From: Deltaproteobacteria bacterium
GTDB lineage: Bacteria > Myxococcota_A > Polyangia > HGW-17
Length of the DNA stretch: 48,174 bases
Direction: 5' to 3'
Assembly (NCBI GenBank): GCA_027858615.1
Contig: JAQICJ010000241.1
Coordinates: forward strand, 1 to 48,174
The position numbers were made by a program, and so were the translations under genes. Positions 40,399-48,174 of this stretch are shown piece by piece. Every line of letters begins with the position of its first letter. The stretch's first letter is position 1. The notes beneath the pieces were generated by a model. It did no database searches. It worked only from the letters and a program-made list of their open reading frames with translations, and was not told the DNA's origin.

Positions 40399-42022
40399 GC
40401 TGTTTGGACAGGCGAGCAAAGATATTGCTCATAACATTCAATTTTTTGTCTATTTTTCGCATGGAACCGTATAGAGCCTTGTTGTTGTTTTTGAGGATTT
40501 TGATCTGATCCTTCAATATCAAGATTTCAGTTTTCAGATCATTTATTGTTTCTTCACTGGATCTGTATTCTTCAATTTCTGTTTCTGTTTCATCATCTTC
40601 AGAATCAAGTGTTTCTCTGTTGAAAATTCCAGATACGGGGCTCCTGAACATCCCGGAAGTTTTGGTGGAATTTTTTGCATTGCTGCTGATGGTTCTGCCT
40701 ATTCTGGGTTCAATGGGAGGGGAAGAGATAATTTCTTCATCATCAGGTGGTTCAGCCTCTATTTCAAACTCTTGACTGGTTTCTTCATCGAAGTCTGCAG
40801 GTTCAACTTCAAGTTCCATCTCCTGAAGTTTTTGAACTTCCCCAACCGGGTTGCCCTTAACTGCAGATTCCGAACCTCCCCCAACCGGGTTGCCCTTAAC
40901 TGCAGATTCCGAACCTCCCCCAACCGGGTTGCTCCCAACTGCAGATTCCGAACCTCCCCCAACCGGGTTGCTCTTAACTGACGGTTCCGGGGTGCACTCG
41001 GCTGCTTTTTCTTCGATTTTATGTTTACTGGATTCCCCTTGAATAAGATTTTTCTCTTCCACAGAACTTTTTGTCTCCATTTCAATTTCTTGTTGTTGCT
41101 TTTCCGATTTTGAAAAAGATTCAACCTGCTCGGAAGTTATAACAGGTTTTGGAGTTGTTTCTTCCTTATCTTTTTCTTCTTCTGTTTCCGAATCAGAAGA
41201 ATTTACATCTGAATCCCCAGCAAATTCAACTTGCAACCCAAGGGAAGCCTTGGCATTTTTTTCTTCTCCGGAAGGCTCGGGTATTTCCAGTTTTTCAATT
41301 TTTTTGCTATTCTCATCGCTGTTTTCAGTTTCATTTATTTCGCGAATCAAATCTTCATCGTTGATTATATCCTGAAGCAAACTGTCCCCATCAAGTGGCA
41401 TATCAGAACTTTTGAGTTGATTAATGCGTTCAGGGTCGAGATATTTCTGGATCTTTTTCAAAGCCAGTCTGGTAATAAGACGTAAAGTTTCACTGACTCC
41501 TTTACCTTTGAAAGCAATTGCTTCCGTAAATGGAATATGTTCACTGTTTAAAAGCAGGGCCATCTCCCTTGTGGACATGGTTTCAGGCAGATCTTTCTTG
41601 TTGCATTGGATAACCAGGGGAAGATCTTCCAAGTTTATATTCAATAGTGAAAGATTTTCCCTTAAATTGTTAAAACTGTATATATTCTGTTCCGAAGCAG
41701 CTTTTTGGGAATCGGCTACAAAAACTACGCCGTCCACCCCTCGCAAAACCTGTCTTCTGGTTTTGTTATATCTTATTTGACCCGGCACAGTGTATAATTG
41801 TATTTTGATGTCAAAGCCCCTGATTTTACCCAATTTTACCGGAACCCAGTCGAAAAAGAGGGTGCGATCCCCTTTGGTGTCCAAGGACATCATTTCACCA
41901 ACTCTGTCTTTGGACAGAGCCTTTTTCAATTGTTTCAAATTGGTGGTTTTGCCGGAAAGACCTGGACCATAATAAACAATTTTAACCTGAATCGACCGTG
42001 AAGCCGTGTTAATCTGTGGCAT
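40388..42022 (-). CDS. MglA-type small GTPase with repeat linker and coiled-coil tail
   Basis: A 544-residue protein starting at ATG 42022 behind CAAGGAG. Residues 1-~195 form a complete Ras-like domain of the MglA class: P-loop GPGLSGKTT (19-27), the MglA-type G3 TVPGQ (78-82) in place of DTPGQ, and CNKKD (140-144). Then follows ~290 residues of acidic Glu/Ser/Pro-rich linker. It contains a perfect run of 13-residue repeats, (S/G)NPVGGGSESAV(G/K), near 395-445. The end is a leucine-rich coiled coil (NDLKTEILILKDQIKILKN). MglA controls polarity and motility in Myxococcus and is inactivated by MglB, a Roadblock protein like that at 30198-30569. MglA itself is ~195 residues, so the tail is an unusual addition. 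Confidence 0.85.
   Translation of the reverse strand: MPQINTASRSIQVKIVYYGPGLSGKTTNLKQLKKALSKDRVGEMMSLDTKGDRTLFFDWVPVKLGKIRGFDIKIQLYTVPGQIRYNKTRRQVLRGVDGVVFVADSQKAASEQNIYSFNNLRENLSLLNINLEDLPLVIQCNKKDLPETMSTREMALLLNSEHIPFTEAIAFKGKGVSETLRLITRLALKKIQKYLDPERINQLKSSDMPLDGDSLLQDIINDEDLIREINETENSDENSKKIEKLEIPEPSGEEKNAKASLGLQVEFAGDSDVNSSDSETEEEKDKEETTPKPVITSEQVESFSKSEKQQQEIEMETKSSVEEKNLIQGESSKHKIEEKAAECTPEPSVKSNPVGGGSESAVGSNPVGGGSESAVKGNPVGGGSESAVKGNPVGEVQKLQEMELEVEPADFDEETSQEFEIEAEPPDDEEIISSPPIEPRIGRTISSNAKNSTKTSGMFRSPVSGIFNRETLDSEDDETETEIEEYRSSEETINDLKTEILILKDQIKILKNNNKALYGSMRKIDKKLNVMSNIFARLSKQLNQ
40841..40996 (-). repeat. 39-bp tandem repeat (x4) in the GTPase linker
   Basis: Units starting at 40841, 40880, 40919 and 40958 (CCCAACCGGGTTGC...) are nearly identical; the fourth is diverged at its end. 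They code the 13-residue Gly/Ser/Val linker unit. The array is in frame, so copy-number change would alter linker length without breaking the gene. Confidence 0.9.
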
Positions 42023-42163
42023 TGATACTCCTTGCAAAAAGTCGGCGGACTGTCTTGAAACGAGGACTTGGTTTCCCTCTTAAAACAGGAGCTAAATAAT
42101 AACCCTTTTATTTGCTGATGTAAACCGCCATTTCCCCTGCACCTGCTTTTGTTCAACTGTAGT

Positions 42164-42319
42164 TAGTTCTCGTCCCAGAACAGGAGTTATTGAATGAAAA
42201 AGAAGTTGGATTGAGATACACGAAGCAATTTCTTAGACATAGTGAATACTATTTCAAATAGTTAAGACAATGCAGATGAGGTGAGATTCCGTCCTTGGGT
42301 AAAACATTTTTTGTTACTA
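42164..42319 (-). mobile_element. 166-bp MITE-like element, copy J (decayed)
   Basis: Minus orientation. It starts TAGTTCTCGTCCCAGAACAG, keeps the core (AGACATAGTGAATACTATTT), and loses the right tip (TTTTTTGTTACTACC). It fills half the 319-bp gap 42023-42341 between two minus-strand genes. In 42023-42163 only the GTPase ribosome site is recognised. Confidence 0.75.
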
Positions 42320-42341
42320 CCATAAAACCTTTTTCTAAAAA

Positions 42342-42776
42342 CTAAAAACCAAAGTAATTGATATCTTTGTTGAATTTTTCAACATATTTATTCTGATCCT
42401 CACCATAGGAAGCAAGTAATTTTTTTGTGTCAACGGAGAAAACAAAAGAAGAGTGCTTGCCATAAGTACGATTAAAAGCCATTATTTTCTTTTTACCATC
42501 TTCGTTAACCATGAACAATGCACTATGAGAAGGGTTGTCTTCTATTGTAAGACTCTGTTTGCAATGGGGACAGATAAATTCAACTTCGGCTCCCTCTTCC
42601 AAAAATACACCTTCCGGAAATGCTCCTCCATATTTGCCCGGAGTAGCGGGAATATCAATATTCACAATTACTGAAAACTTATCAGATTTCAGTTTTCCCT
42701 TTAATTTGACTACCGAATTATCATCGCTGGAAACTCTGGCTGAACACAGGGGACAATAAAAACCTTCTTTTTGCAT
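42342..42776 (-). CDS. Small zinc-ribbon-type protein of unknown function
   Basis: A 144-residue soluble protein behind AAAGGAG. Two Cys pairs, YCPLCSARV near the N-terminus and ICPHCKQSL near residue 69-78, can form one zinc site flanking a strand-rich segment. The rest (FNRTYGKHSSFVFSVDTKKLLASYG) is mixed. I do not recognise a family. The ribosome site lies only a few bases from the end of a full interspersed element, so its 5' leader, and perhaps its promoter, come from that element. Confidence 0.6.
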   Translation of the reverse strand: MQKEGFYCPLCSARVSSDDNSVVKLKGKLKSDKFSVIVNIDIPATPGKYGGAFPEGVFLEEGAEVEFICPHCKQSLTIEDNPSHSALFMVNEDGKKKIMAFNRTYGKHSSFVFSVDTKKLLASYGEDQNKYVEKFNKDINYFGF

Positions 42777-42792
42777 ATCTTTGCTCCTTTAT

Positions 42793-42959
42793 TAGTTCCT
42801 GTCCCAGAATGTGGTTTTTTGACTTGGACTAAAGTTGAATTGAGATGCGCCCAGTAACTTCGCAGACATAGTTGATACTATTTCAAGAAGTTATGACGAA
42901 GTAAATCAAATCAAATTCCGAGTTCCAGGTGATAACCTTACCTTTTGGGACGGGAACTA
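42793..42959 (-). mobile_element. 166-bp MITE-like element, copy K
   Basis: A 167-bp full copy in the minus orientation, from TA-GTTCCTGTCCC to GGGACGGGAAC-TA; both ends carry the G/C variant. It is directly upstream of the zinc-ribbon gene at 42776. In the remaining gap (42981-43158) I see no further feature. Confidence 0.9.
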
Positions 42960-42961
42960 CT

Positions 42962-42980
42962 TAGTTCCTGCTTGGAACTT
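42962..42980. repeat. Mini terminal-repeat pair beside copy K
   Basis: TAGTTCC-TGCTT-GGAACTTA is a tiny palindrome made of the outer six bases of the element in both directions with a 5-bp middle. It abuts copy K, echoing the similar remnant next to copy B at 7827-7852. Confidence 0.45.
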
Positions 42981-43158
42981 ATTATAAGCCGGATAATCCG
43001 TTCTCCACACTGTAATATTAGCTGCAGGTAAAAAAAACAACTATCCACTTGAAGAACAAAGAACGATTGTTTTGCACTTTCATTGTTGTTCCCGGACAAG
43101 AACCAGTCAATTAACTGAATTTTCCGACTTGACTGCATCATTGTAACGGAAAAAGGGT

Positions 43159-44370
43159 TTATTTTAAACAATAAAATCTGCCATTGGCTGTACCAATGTA
43201 TATATTGCCTCTGTCAACCAGAGGTGAAGAAATAATTCGACCCTTGAGATTTATTCTGGAAATCATTTGACCAGAAGTTGAATTCAACAAATAAAGATAA
43301 CCATCATAAGAGCCGAAAATTACTTTTTGGTCCACTACTGCCGGTGAACTCCACACAGGCCGGGTAGTCTTGAAACTCCATTTTTCTTTTCCCTTGTGTG
43401 CATCCAGACAATAAAGCCGACCGTGATGCCCTCCAATATAGATACAACCATTGCTGTAAGCCGGTGTAGACCAGAAACCGCCGGTTTTCCATCCTCCCCA
43501 CTTCCAGATCAATTTTCCGGTTGCAATATCAAAAGCAAAAATATAAGGGCTTTTTTCTTCAGCCGCTACAAATACTTTTCCAGCTGCCACAACTGGAGAA
43601 ACATCTGTGTCATCACCGGTTGAATTTTTCCAGATAATGCTGCCGTCATTTATATTTAAAGCAAAGATATCACCTTGATAATTGGTAGTAAAAACCATTT
43701 TTCCATATACTGCCGGGGTACTTTCAATTCCGTCCGAACCCTTTTTTCCACTTTTACCCTTCAAAAAAGTTCGCCAAACCAGGGAACCTGTAGTTGGTTC
43801 GAAACAATTGAGCCAACCACTTTCTCCACCGATAAACAATCGACCCTTGGCAATAACCGCTGAAGAATCCACATCCGAACCTGTATCATATTTCCATAAT
43901 AACTTGCCCTTGTCTGAACTGAGGCAGTAAATGCAATTATCTACATTACCAATGAAAACTCTGTTCAGATAAAGGGCAGGTGAACTTTTAAACATGGCTT
44001 TTGCCTTGAAACTCCATTTTTGGTAGCCTGTTGTTTTGTAAAAACAATAAAGATTGGAATCCAGTGAACCTACATAGACAAAATTTTCGTCAGCCACTGC
44101 GGTTCCTGTCCACCCTGTTCCACTCCAGATTTTATTTTTTCCTTCAGCCTTGAATTTGCCCAGTTGTTTTTTCCAGACAACTTTGGGTAGGGACGAAACG
44201 GGTCCTGTTCCATAAAAAGTGTGGGTGGGATTTCCCCTGAACATGCCTGGGGAGGAACCCGGAGCAGCCGACCCCAGTGAAGGTTTTAAGGCAATCAAAG
44301 TAGTCGCGCCGGCAAACTTTAAAAAGTCCCTGCGCCTGACTCCCAAGGAATTGGTAGGTTTATAACTCAT
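43159..44370 (-). CDS. Tat-exported PQQ-type beta-propeller protein
   Basis: A 403-residue protein. The N-terminus has a twin-arginine signal (RRRDFLKFAGATTLIALK), so it is folded before export. The mature protein is a series of ~40-residue PQQ/WD-like blades: NFVYVGSLDSNLYCFYKTTGYQKW, RLFIGGESGWLNCFEPTTGSLVW, GDIFALNINDGSIIWKN, CIYIGGHHGRLYCLDAHKGKEKW, and more, about seven or eight in all. Similar folds occur in BamB and in quinoprotein dehydrogenases. I see no clear catalytic Glu/Asp-Ca set for PQQ, so a structural or binding propeller is more likely. Tat export of a cofactor-free propeller would be unusual. Confidence 0.78.
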   Translation of the reverse strand: MSYKPTNSLGVRRRDFLKFAGATTLIALKPSLGSAAPGSSPGMFRGNPTHTFYGTGPVSSLPKVVWKKQLGKFKAEGKNKIWSGTGWTGTAVADENFVYVGSLDSNLYCFYKTTGYQKWSFKAKAMFKSSPALYLNRVFIGNVDNCIYCLSSDKGKLLWKYDTGSDVDSSAVIAKGRLFIGGESGWLNCFEPTTGSLVWRTFLKGKSGKKGSDGIESTPAVYGKMVFTTNYQGDIFALNINDGSIIWKNSTGDDTDVSPVVAAGKVFVAAEEKSPYIFAFDIATGKLIWKWGGWKTGGFWSTPAYSNGCIYIGGHHGRLYCLDAHKGKEKWSFKTTRPVWSSPAVVDQKVIFGSYDGYLYLLNSTSGQMISRINLKGRIISSPLVDRGNIYIGTANGRFYCLK

Positions 44371-44642
44371 AGTATTTTCACAATCGATGCAAAGAATATT
44401 CTTGGTTTTATTGTTGAATAGTCCAAATCATTACTATATTATGGAAAAAATTCCAATCAAGTTATTTGGCTGTGGCTAAAGTTGGAGTCTGTTTAGCAAG
44501 CAATACTTTATTTTTAATAAAAACGTTGATAAACTTTAAATATATCTTATTCAACCATAAAAGGTTATAGCTTTTGTGTCTTTTTCGCAAAAAAACAGAG
44601 GTTTTTTCAGTATTCTCCAGCCTGTATTACCAAAGGTGAAAG

Positions 44643-46289
44643 ATGACAAAACTATCCAAAGGTCTTATAATAAAAAAGAAATTCAAAATTATTGGTTTTC
44701 TGGAAAAAGATTTTCTGGGCTCCAAATACAAAGCTGTTTATCTTCCCAACCAGAGACTTGCTGTTATCAGACTCATTCCCCCGGAATATCATGATATTGC
44801 TAAAAATATAATCGAAAATTATAAGCAGTTGGAAGGTTTTATTCACAAAATCATGGTTGAATCATTGGGGGGTGGATATATCGACCCGGAAAAAAAGGTT
44901 CCCTATGTTGCCTCTGTTTTTGTAGAAGGAGACAAGCTTTCAGATATTATCAAAAAACAATATCCCCTGGGAGCTCCCCTTAAGTTTGCAAAACTTGTTG
45001 TTTTTCATATCTCCAAACTATTCGAAGATGTTCATTCCCATTTTGAACATGGGTTTCTCACGCCCAGTTCAATTATCATCTCAACAGTCGGACGTATCAA
45101 AGTGGCTGACTTCGGGTTTTCTGGTTTTATAAACACCATGGAATTATTGGACAATTACAGTTCTGCTTTCATAGCTCCGGAGATAAAAAACAAAAAATCG
45201 CCTGATTACCGCAGTGACATATACTCTTTAGCCGTAATCTGCAATTATATTATCAGTGGCAGAAAACCTGACGGAGAAGGTAATCCCGATCTCAAGAAAG
45301 ATACTCCCCAGGGCATCTTTGAAACTTTGAAAAACGCACTCTCTGAACTGCCTCAGGAACGTCATCCCGACACAATCAGTTTTTATCAAGATTTTGAACA
45401 GAGTTTCAAAATGAAGAAGAAGGTTAAAAACAGTGTGATCATGGTTGATCTTCTGGAAAGTTTCCAAGAGGAGAGTGAAGAAGAAAAAAAATATATGGTT
45501 CAAAAAGGGAGACTTGACTATGGTCCTTATTGTGCCCGCGAAATCAGGGAAAAAGCACTTGATCAGGAAATAATGCCCAATCACATCATAGTCAATATAG
45601 ATACAGGCTCTCGCAAGCAGTTGGAAAAACATCCAGATTTTGATGGTTTCATGGAAGAATTTCTGCGCAGAATGGAATTGAACCGTAGAGAAGAAGTAGA
45701 AAAAGAAACAGTCATTCAGGAAAAGCGTCAATCTAGAACTTTCAAACTTTCTTTTATTTTGGGAATTGCAATTGTGGTTGCAGTGGTGTTGCCAATTGTT
45801 CTTTATCAGACAGTGGTTTCTTCCGATAAATCCAGTCGCAAAACAACCAGTTCCCAAATTGACGACAACATTAACGTCATCTCAAAAAGTGGCGATAAAA
45901 ACAAAAAGAAACAGCGTTCAAAGCGAAGGCGGCACAGAAGAAGACGTCGTAAATCCAATAGTTCAAGTTCAGAAGAATACTCCGGAAGCTCCGGCAAAAA
46001 GCTAGAAGTTTACGCCCTCGACAGTGTCAATTTATCCAGAACTCAGATTAATTCAGTAGTTCACAAGGGCATTATCAACAAAATTGCCCGCAAATGCATT
46101 CCATCCAAAGGTTCAATAAAAATAAATTATCAAATAGGCGGTCGACAGGGCAAAATCAGATACACCTCAGCCAGACTCAACGGCAAACCCAACAAAAAAA
46201 TTGCCAGATGTGCCCACGGAGTTCTTAGAAAGCTTAGATTTCCCAAGAAAAACACAGACATAAGTGGTTTCGGCGGCATCAGATTCTGA
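44643..46289 (+). CDS. Membrane pseudokinase with AgmX/GltJ-type C-terminal domain
   Basis: A 548-residue protein behind AAAGGTGAAAG. Residues ~10-265 have the eukaryote-like Ser/Thr kinase fold, but the glycine loop is missing (GFLEKDFLGSKYKAVY), the VAIK lysine is Arg43 (LAVIRLIP), and the catalytic HRDLKPxN is HGFLTPSSI at 136-144, lacking the Asp. DFG (156-158), APE and the structural YRSDIYSL are kept. It is thus predicted to be inactive. A GYF_2-like segment (QKGRLDYGPYCAREI, ~290-310) follows, then a transmembrane helix (~367-390), a Lys/Arg/Ser-rich stretch, and a C-terminal ~90-residue domain with two Cys (KCIP, ARCAHGV) and KLRFPKK, typical of the AgmX/GltJ C-terminal domain of myxobacterial envelope proteins. 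It probably transmits a signal across the inner membrane. Confidence 0.78.
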   Translation: MTKLSKGLIIKKKFKIIGFLEKDFLGSKYKAVYLPNQRLAVIRLIPPEYHDIAKNIIENYKQLEGFIHKIMVESLGGGYIDPEKKVPYVASVFVEGDKLSDIIKKQYPLGAPLKFAKLVVFHISKLFEDVHSHFEHGFLTPSSIIISTVGRIKVADFGFSGFINTMELLDNYSSAFIAPEIKNKKSPDYRSDIYSLAVICNYIISGRKPDGEGNPDLKKDTPQGIFETLKNALSELPQERHPDTISFYQDFEQSFKMKKKVKNSVIMVDLLESFQEESEEEKKYMVQKGRLDYGPYCAREIREKALDQEIMPNHIIVNIDTGSRKQLEKHPDFDGFMEEFLRRMELNRREEVEKETVIQEKRQSRTFKLSFILGIAIVVAVVLPIVLYQTVVSSDKSSRKTTSSQIDDNINVISKSGDKNKKKQRSKRRRHRRRRRKSNSSSSEEYSGSSGKKLEVYALDSVNLSRTQINSVVHKGIINKIARKCIPSKGSIKINYQIGGRQGKIRYTSARLNGKPNKKIARCAHGVLRKLRFPKKNTDISGFGGIRF

Positions 46290-46347
46290 TTTTTCTTGCA
46301 AATACTGCAATATTCAGGATATTACTTTAACTCAACTAAAACATTGT

Positions 46348-46513
46348 TAGTTCCCATTTCAGAATAGTATTTATCAACTGAAACTGAAGTTGGATTGAGA
46401 TGCGCGGAGTAACCTCGCAAATATAATTGATATTATTTACTAATTTACAACAGCGCAAAACAATTCAAATTGCATGTTCCAGACGATGATCTTCCTTTTT
46501 GAGATAGGAATTG
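46348..46513 (-). mobile_element. 166-bp MITE-like element, copy L
   Basis: A 166-bp diverged copy in the minus orientation, 58 bp after the pseudokinase stop. The hairpin end (TAGTTCCCATTTCAGAATAG) faces that gene. The right tip has decayed to AGGAATTG. It fills most of the 281-bp gap before the acyl-CoA synthetase gene. Confidence 0.8.
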
Positions 46514-46570
46514 GTTACTCTCTGTCTTTACTTTCTTTACTCTAATTTTTCTGCAAAGGAGAATATCTTT

Positions 46571-48174
46571 ATGACAGTAAAAAATCCCAGTTATGATTAT
46601 GGTTCAACAGATTATCCTATGATGTACCTCACCATAGGGGAAATGCTCGAACAAACCGCCAATAAACACCCCGATAATGAAGCTTTGATCAGCAAAGAAC
46701 AAAACATCCGTTTTACATATAAAAAGTTCAACCGGGTTGTTAGTGATCTGGCAAAAGGCATGTTGAGTATCGGAATCAAAAGAGGTGACAGAGTCGGCCT
46801 TTGGGCTACAAACCGCTGGGAATGGACAGCAGTTCAATTTGCCACTGCAAAAATTGGTGCAATTTGTGTAAATATTAATCCGGCTTATCGTACCCATGAA
46901 TTAAAATATGCCTTGGACCAATCGGAAACCCAGTCCATAGTTCTGATGGATGCTTTTAAAAAATCAAAATACAAAGAAATGTTGCTCGAAATCTGCCCGG
47001 AAATCCATGATTCCAAACCCGGCGAACTGGAAGCAGCTCAATTACCCCACCTTAAAAATGTAATTCTGATGGATGATGAAGGAGTACAAGCCAGAGGGGG
47101 AATGTATTCTTTCGGCAAGTTGATAGAAGACGGCACCAACATTTCCAACGAGCAATTGGCCAAAGTTATGAGATCCCTTGATCCGGATGACGATATTAAC
47201 ATCCAGTACACTTCCGGCACAACCGGGTTCCCCAAAGGAGTCACCCTCACCCATTTCAATATCCTCAATAATGGATATCATGTTGCCAAAGTTATGAACT
47301 TCACAGATCAAGACAGATTGTGTATTCCGGTACCTTTTTATCATTGTTTTGGAATGGTTATGTCAAATCTTGCATGTGCAACCCACGGAGCAACCATGGT
47401 TATTCCAGGACCAATATTCAAACCTGAAACTACTTTGAAAGCCGTTTCAGAAGAAAAATGTACCGCCCTCCATGGAGTACCCACAATGTTCATCGCCGAG
47501 CTCAACTGCCCTGAATCCAAAAATTCAGACTTCTCTTCTCTAAGAACCGGGATCATGGCTGGAGCTCCCTGCCCCACGGAAACAATGAAAGAAGTAATTG
47601 AAAAGATGAACATGAAAGAAGTTGTCATTGCTTACGGACAAACAGAAAGTTCACCTGTTACCACAATGACCAGGATTTCCGACACCATTGAACAAAGAAC
47701 TTCCACTGTGGGCAAAGTCATGCCTCGCCAGGAATTAAAAATTGTTGAACCCGCAACCGGTGACACAGTAAGTAGAGGAGCCCAGGGAGAGATTTGTTTC
47801 CGAGGCTACAATGTAATGAGCCGTTATTTCAATAATCCCGAAGCAACAGATGGAGCTATAGACTCATCTAATTGGCTTCATTCAGGAGATTTGGGTGTAA
47901 TGGACGATGAAGGCTACGTCAAAATTACCGGACGCATCAAAGAAATGGTAATCAGAGGTGGGGAAAACCTCTATCCAAGAGAAATAGAAGAATTCCTGCA
48001 TACAAATCCCGATATCATAGATGTATACGTAATCGGAGTTCCCGATAAAAAATATGGCGAAGAATTAATGGCCTGGTTATTGCCCAAAGAAGGCTCAGAC
48101 CTTGACGCTGAAAAAGCAAAAGCTTTCTGTAAAGGCAAAATTGCCCATTTTAAAGTCCCAAGATACTGGAAATT
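46571..48174 (+). CDS. Long/medium-chain acyl-CoA synthetase (3' end beyond window)
   Basis: An AMP-forming ligase that activates a fatty or related carboxylic acid to acyl-CoA. It begins at ATG 46571 behind AAAGGAG, and 534 codons run to the right edge without a stop. The adenylate-forming signatures are all there: P-loop YTSGTTGFPKGVTLTH, FYHCFGM, AYGQTESSPV (A5/A6), the hinge Asp in WLHSGDLGVMDDEGYVKITGR, and MVIRGGENLYPREIEEFL (A8). The end of the C-terminal domain with the catalytic Lys is cut off; about 10-20 residues should be missing. The close match to FadD13-like/medium-chain acyl-CoA ligases is by pattern; chain-length preference cannot be read. Confidence 0.9.
   Translation, partial: MTVKNPSYDYGSTDYPMMYLTIGEMLEQTANKHPDNEALISKEQNIRFTYKKFNRVVSDLAKGMLSIGIKRGDRVGLWATNRWEWTAVQFATAKIGAICVNINPAYRTHELKYALDQSETQSIVLMDAFKKSKYKEMLLEICPEIHDSKPGELEAAQLPHLKNVILMDDEGVQARGGMYSFGKLIEDGTNISNEQLAKVMRSLDPDDDINIQYTSGTTGFPKGVTLTHFNILNNGYHVAKVMNFTDQDRLCIPVPFYHCFGMVMSNLACATHGATMVIPGPIFKPETTLKAVSEEKCTALHGVPTMFIAELNCPESKNSDFSSLRTGIMAGAPCPTETMKEVIEKMNMKEVVIAYGQTESSPVTTMTRISDTIEQRTSTVGKVMPRQELKIVEPATGDTVSRGAQGEICFRGYNVMSRYFNNPEATDGAIDSSNWLHSGDLGVMDDEGYVKITGRIKEMVIRGGENLYPREIEEFLHTNPDIIDVYVIGVPDKKYGEELMAWLLPKEGSDLDAEKAKAFCKGKIAHFKVPRYWK

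Noticed and set aside
44643-45440. Active Ser/Thr protein kinase
   Set aside because: Glycine loop, VAIK Lys and HRD Asp are all missing, so pseudokinase is the safer call.
6660-46513. The repeats as a CRISPR array
   Set aside because: Copies are ~166 bp, scattered kilobases apart in both orientations, with no short spacer-repeat pattern and no cas genes.
1-48174. tRNA or rRNA genes
   Set aside because: No T-loop-like GGTTCGAnTCC in a cloverleaf context and no rRNA-like stretch were seen; a tRNAscan run would confirm.

Overview
This 48-kb window comes from an AT-rich bacterium with a Gram-negative envelope. It encodes LolA, many predicted lipoproteins and a beta-barrel. Several lineage clues point to Myxococcota/Bradymonadota-like or other 'deltaproteobacterial' relatives: a protein resembling the MXAN_5187 family, an AgmX/GltJ-type C-terminal domain, an MglA-type GTPase plus a Roadblock protein, PEGA, RCC1 and Sel1 repeat proteins, DGxDNDxDGDxDC repeats, CGNGxxExxEECdG cysteine repeats, and a -24/-12 promoter. 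The exact taxon cannot be fixed by eye.

Layout. At 1-2655 (+) lie a protein cut by the window edge with an AIM24-like C-terminus, pgsA, and an MXAN_5187-like protein. At 2668-6484 (-) three lipoproteins lead into lolA, an envelope cluster. At 6969-9292 (+) lie a Cys-rich lipoprotein behind a putative sigma-54 promoter and a PEGA protein. At 9516-13481 (+) come a phosphoesterase, a zinc-ribbon membrane protein, and asd-lysC of the aspartate pathway. At 13585-18120 are uvrC and polA (DNA repair). At 18423-20860 are a zinc-ribbon protein of unknown role and a stand-alone cyclic-nucleotide-binding domain. At 20977-26068 is a one-carbon/methionine block: gph and metF on (-), facing a split MetH (separate reactivation protein plus catalytic MetH). 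At 26232-30173 are RCC1 and Sel1 repeat proteins. At 30198-36115 (-) are a Roadblock protein, a SurA-like lipoprotein, prmC-nth, and a giant Asp/Cys-repeat plus lamin-tail lipoprotein. At 36347-37833 are a beta-barrel and a double-rotamase lipoprotein. At 38203-46289 are a TGT-superfamily protein, an RlmD-like methyltransferase, an MglA-like GTPase with a repeat linker and coiled coil, a small zinc-ribbon protein, a Tat-exported PQQ propeller, and a membrane pseudokinase. An acyl-CoA synthetase runs off the right edge.

The most striking content is not a gene. A family of ~166-bp interspersed elements with terminal inverted repeats occupies most of the larger intergenic gaps: nine near-full copies plus at least six fragments. 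Each begins TA-GTTCCC and ends GGGAAC-TA, which fits TA-targeted insertion of a non-autonomous (MITE-like) element. Because TA followed by G spells TAG, insertion into the TA of a stop codon recreates a stop. Four genes here (lysC, the cNMP-binding gene, metF, the SurA-like gene) end exactly on this TAG, and gph reads 16 codons into a copy. One end of the element, but not the other, carries a small hairpin followed by a T-run that resembles an intrinsic terminator. The truncated copies that abut stop codons all keep that end. Two internal stems show compensatory base changes among copies. I read the family as a mobile 'stop codon plus terminator' cassette, partly domesticated at gene 3' ends. 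No transposase for it is present in the window.
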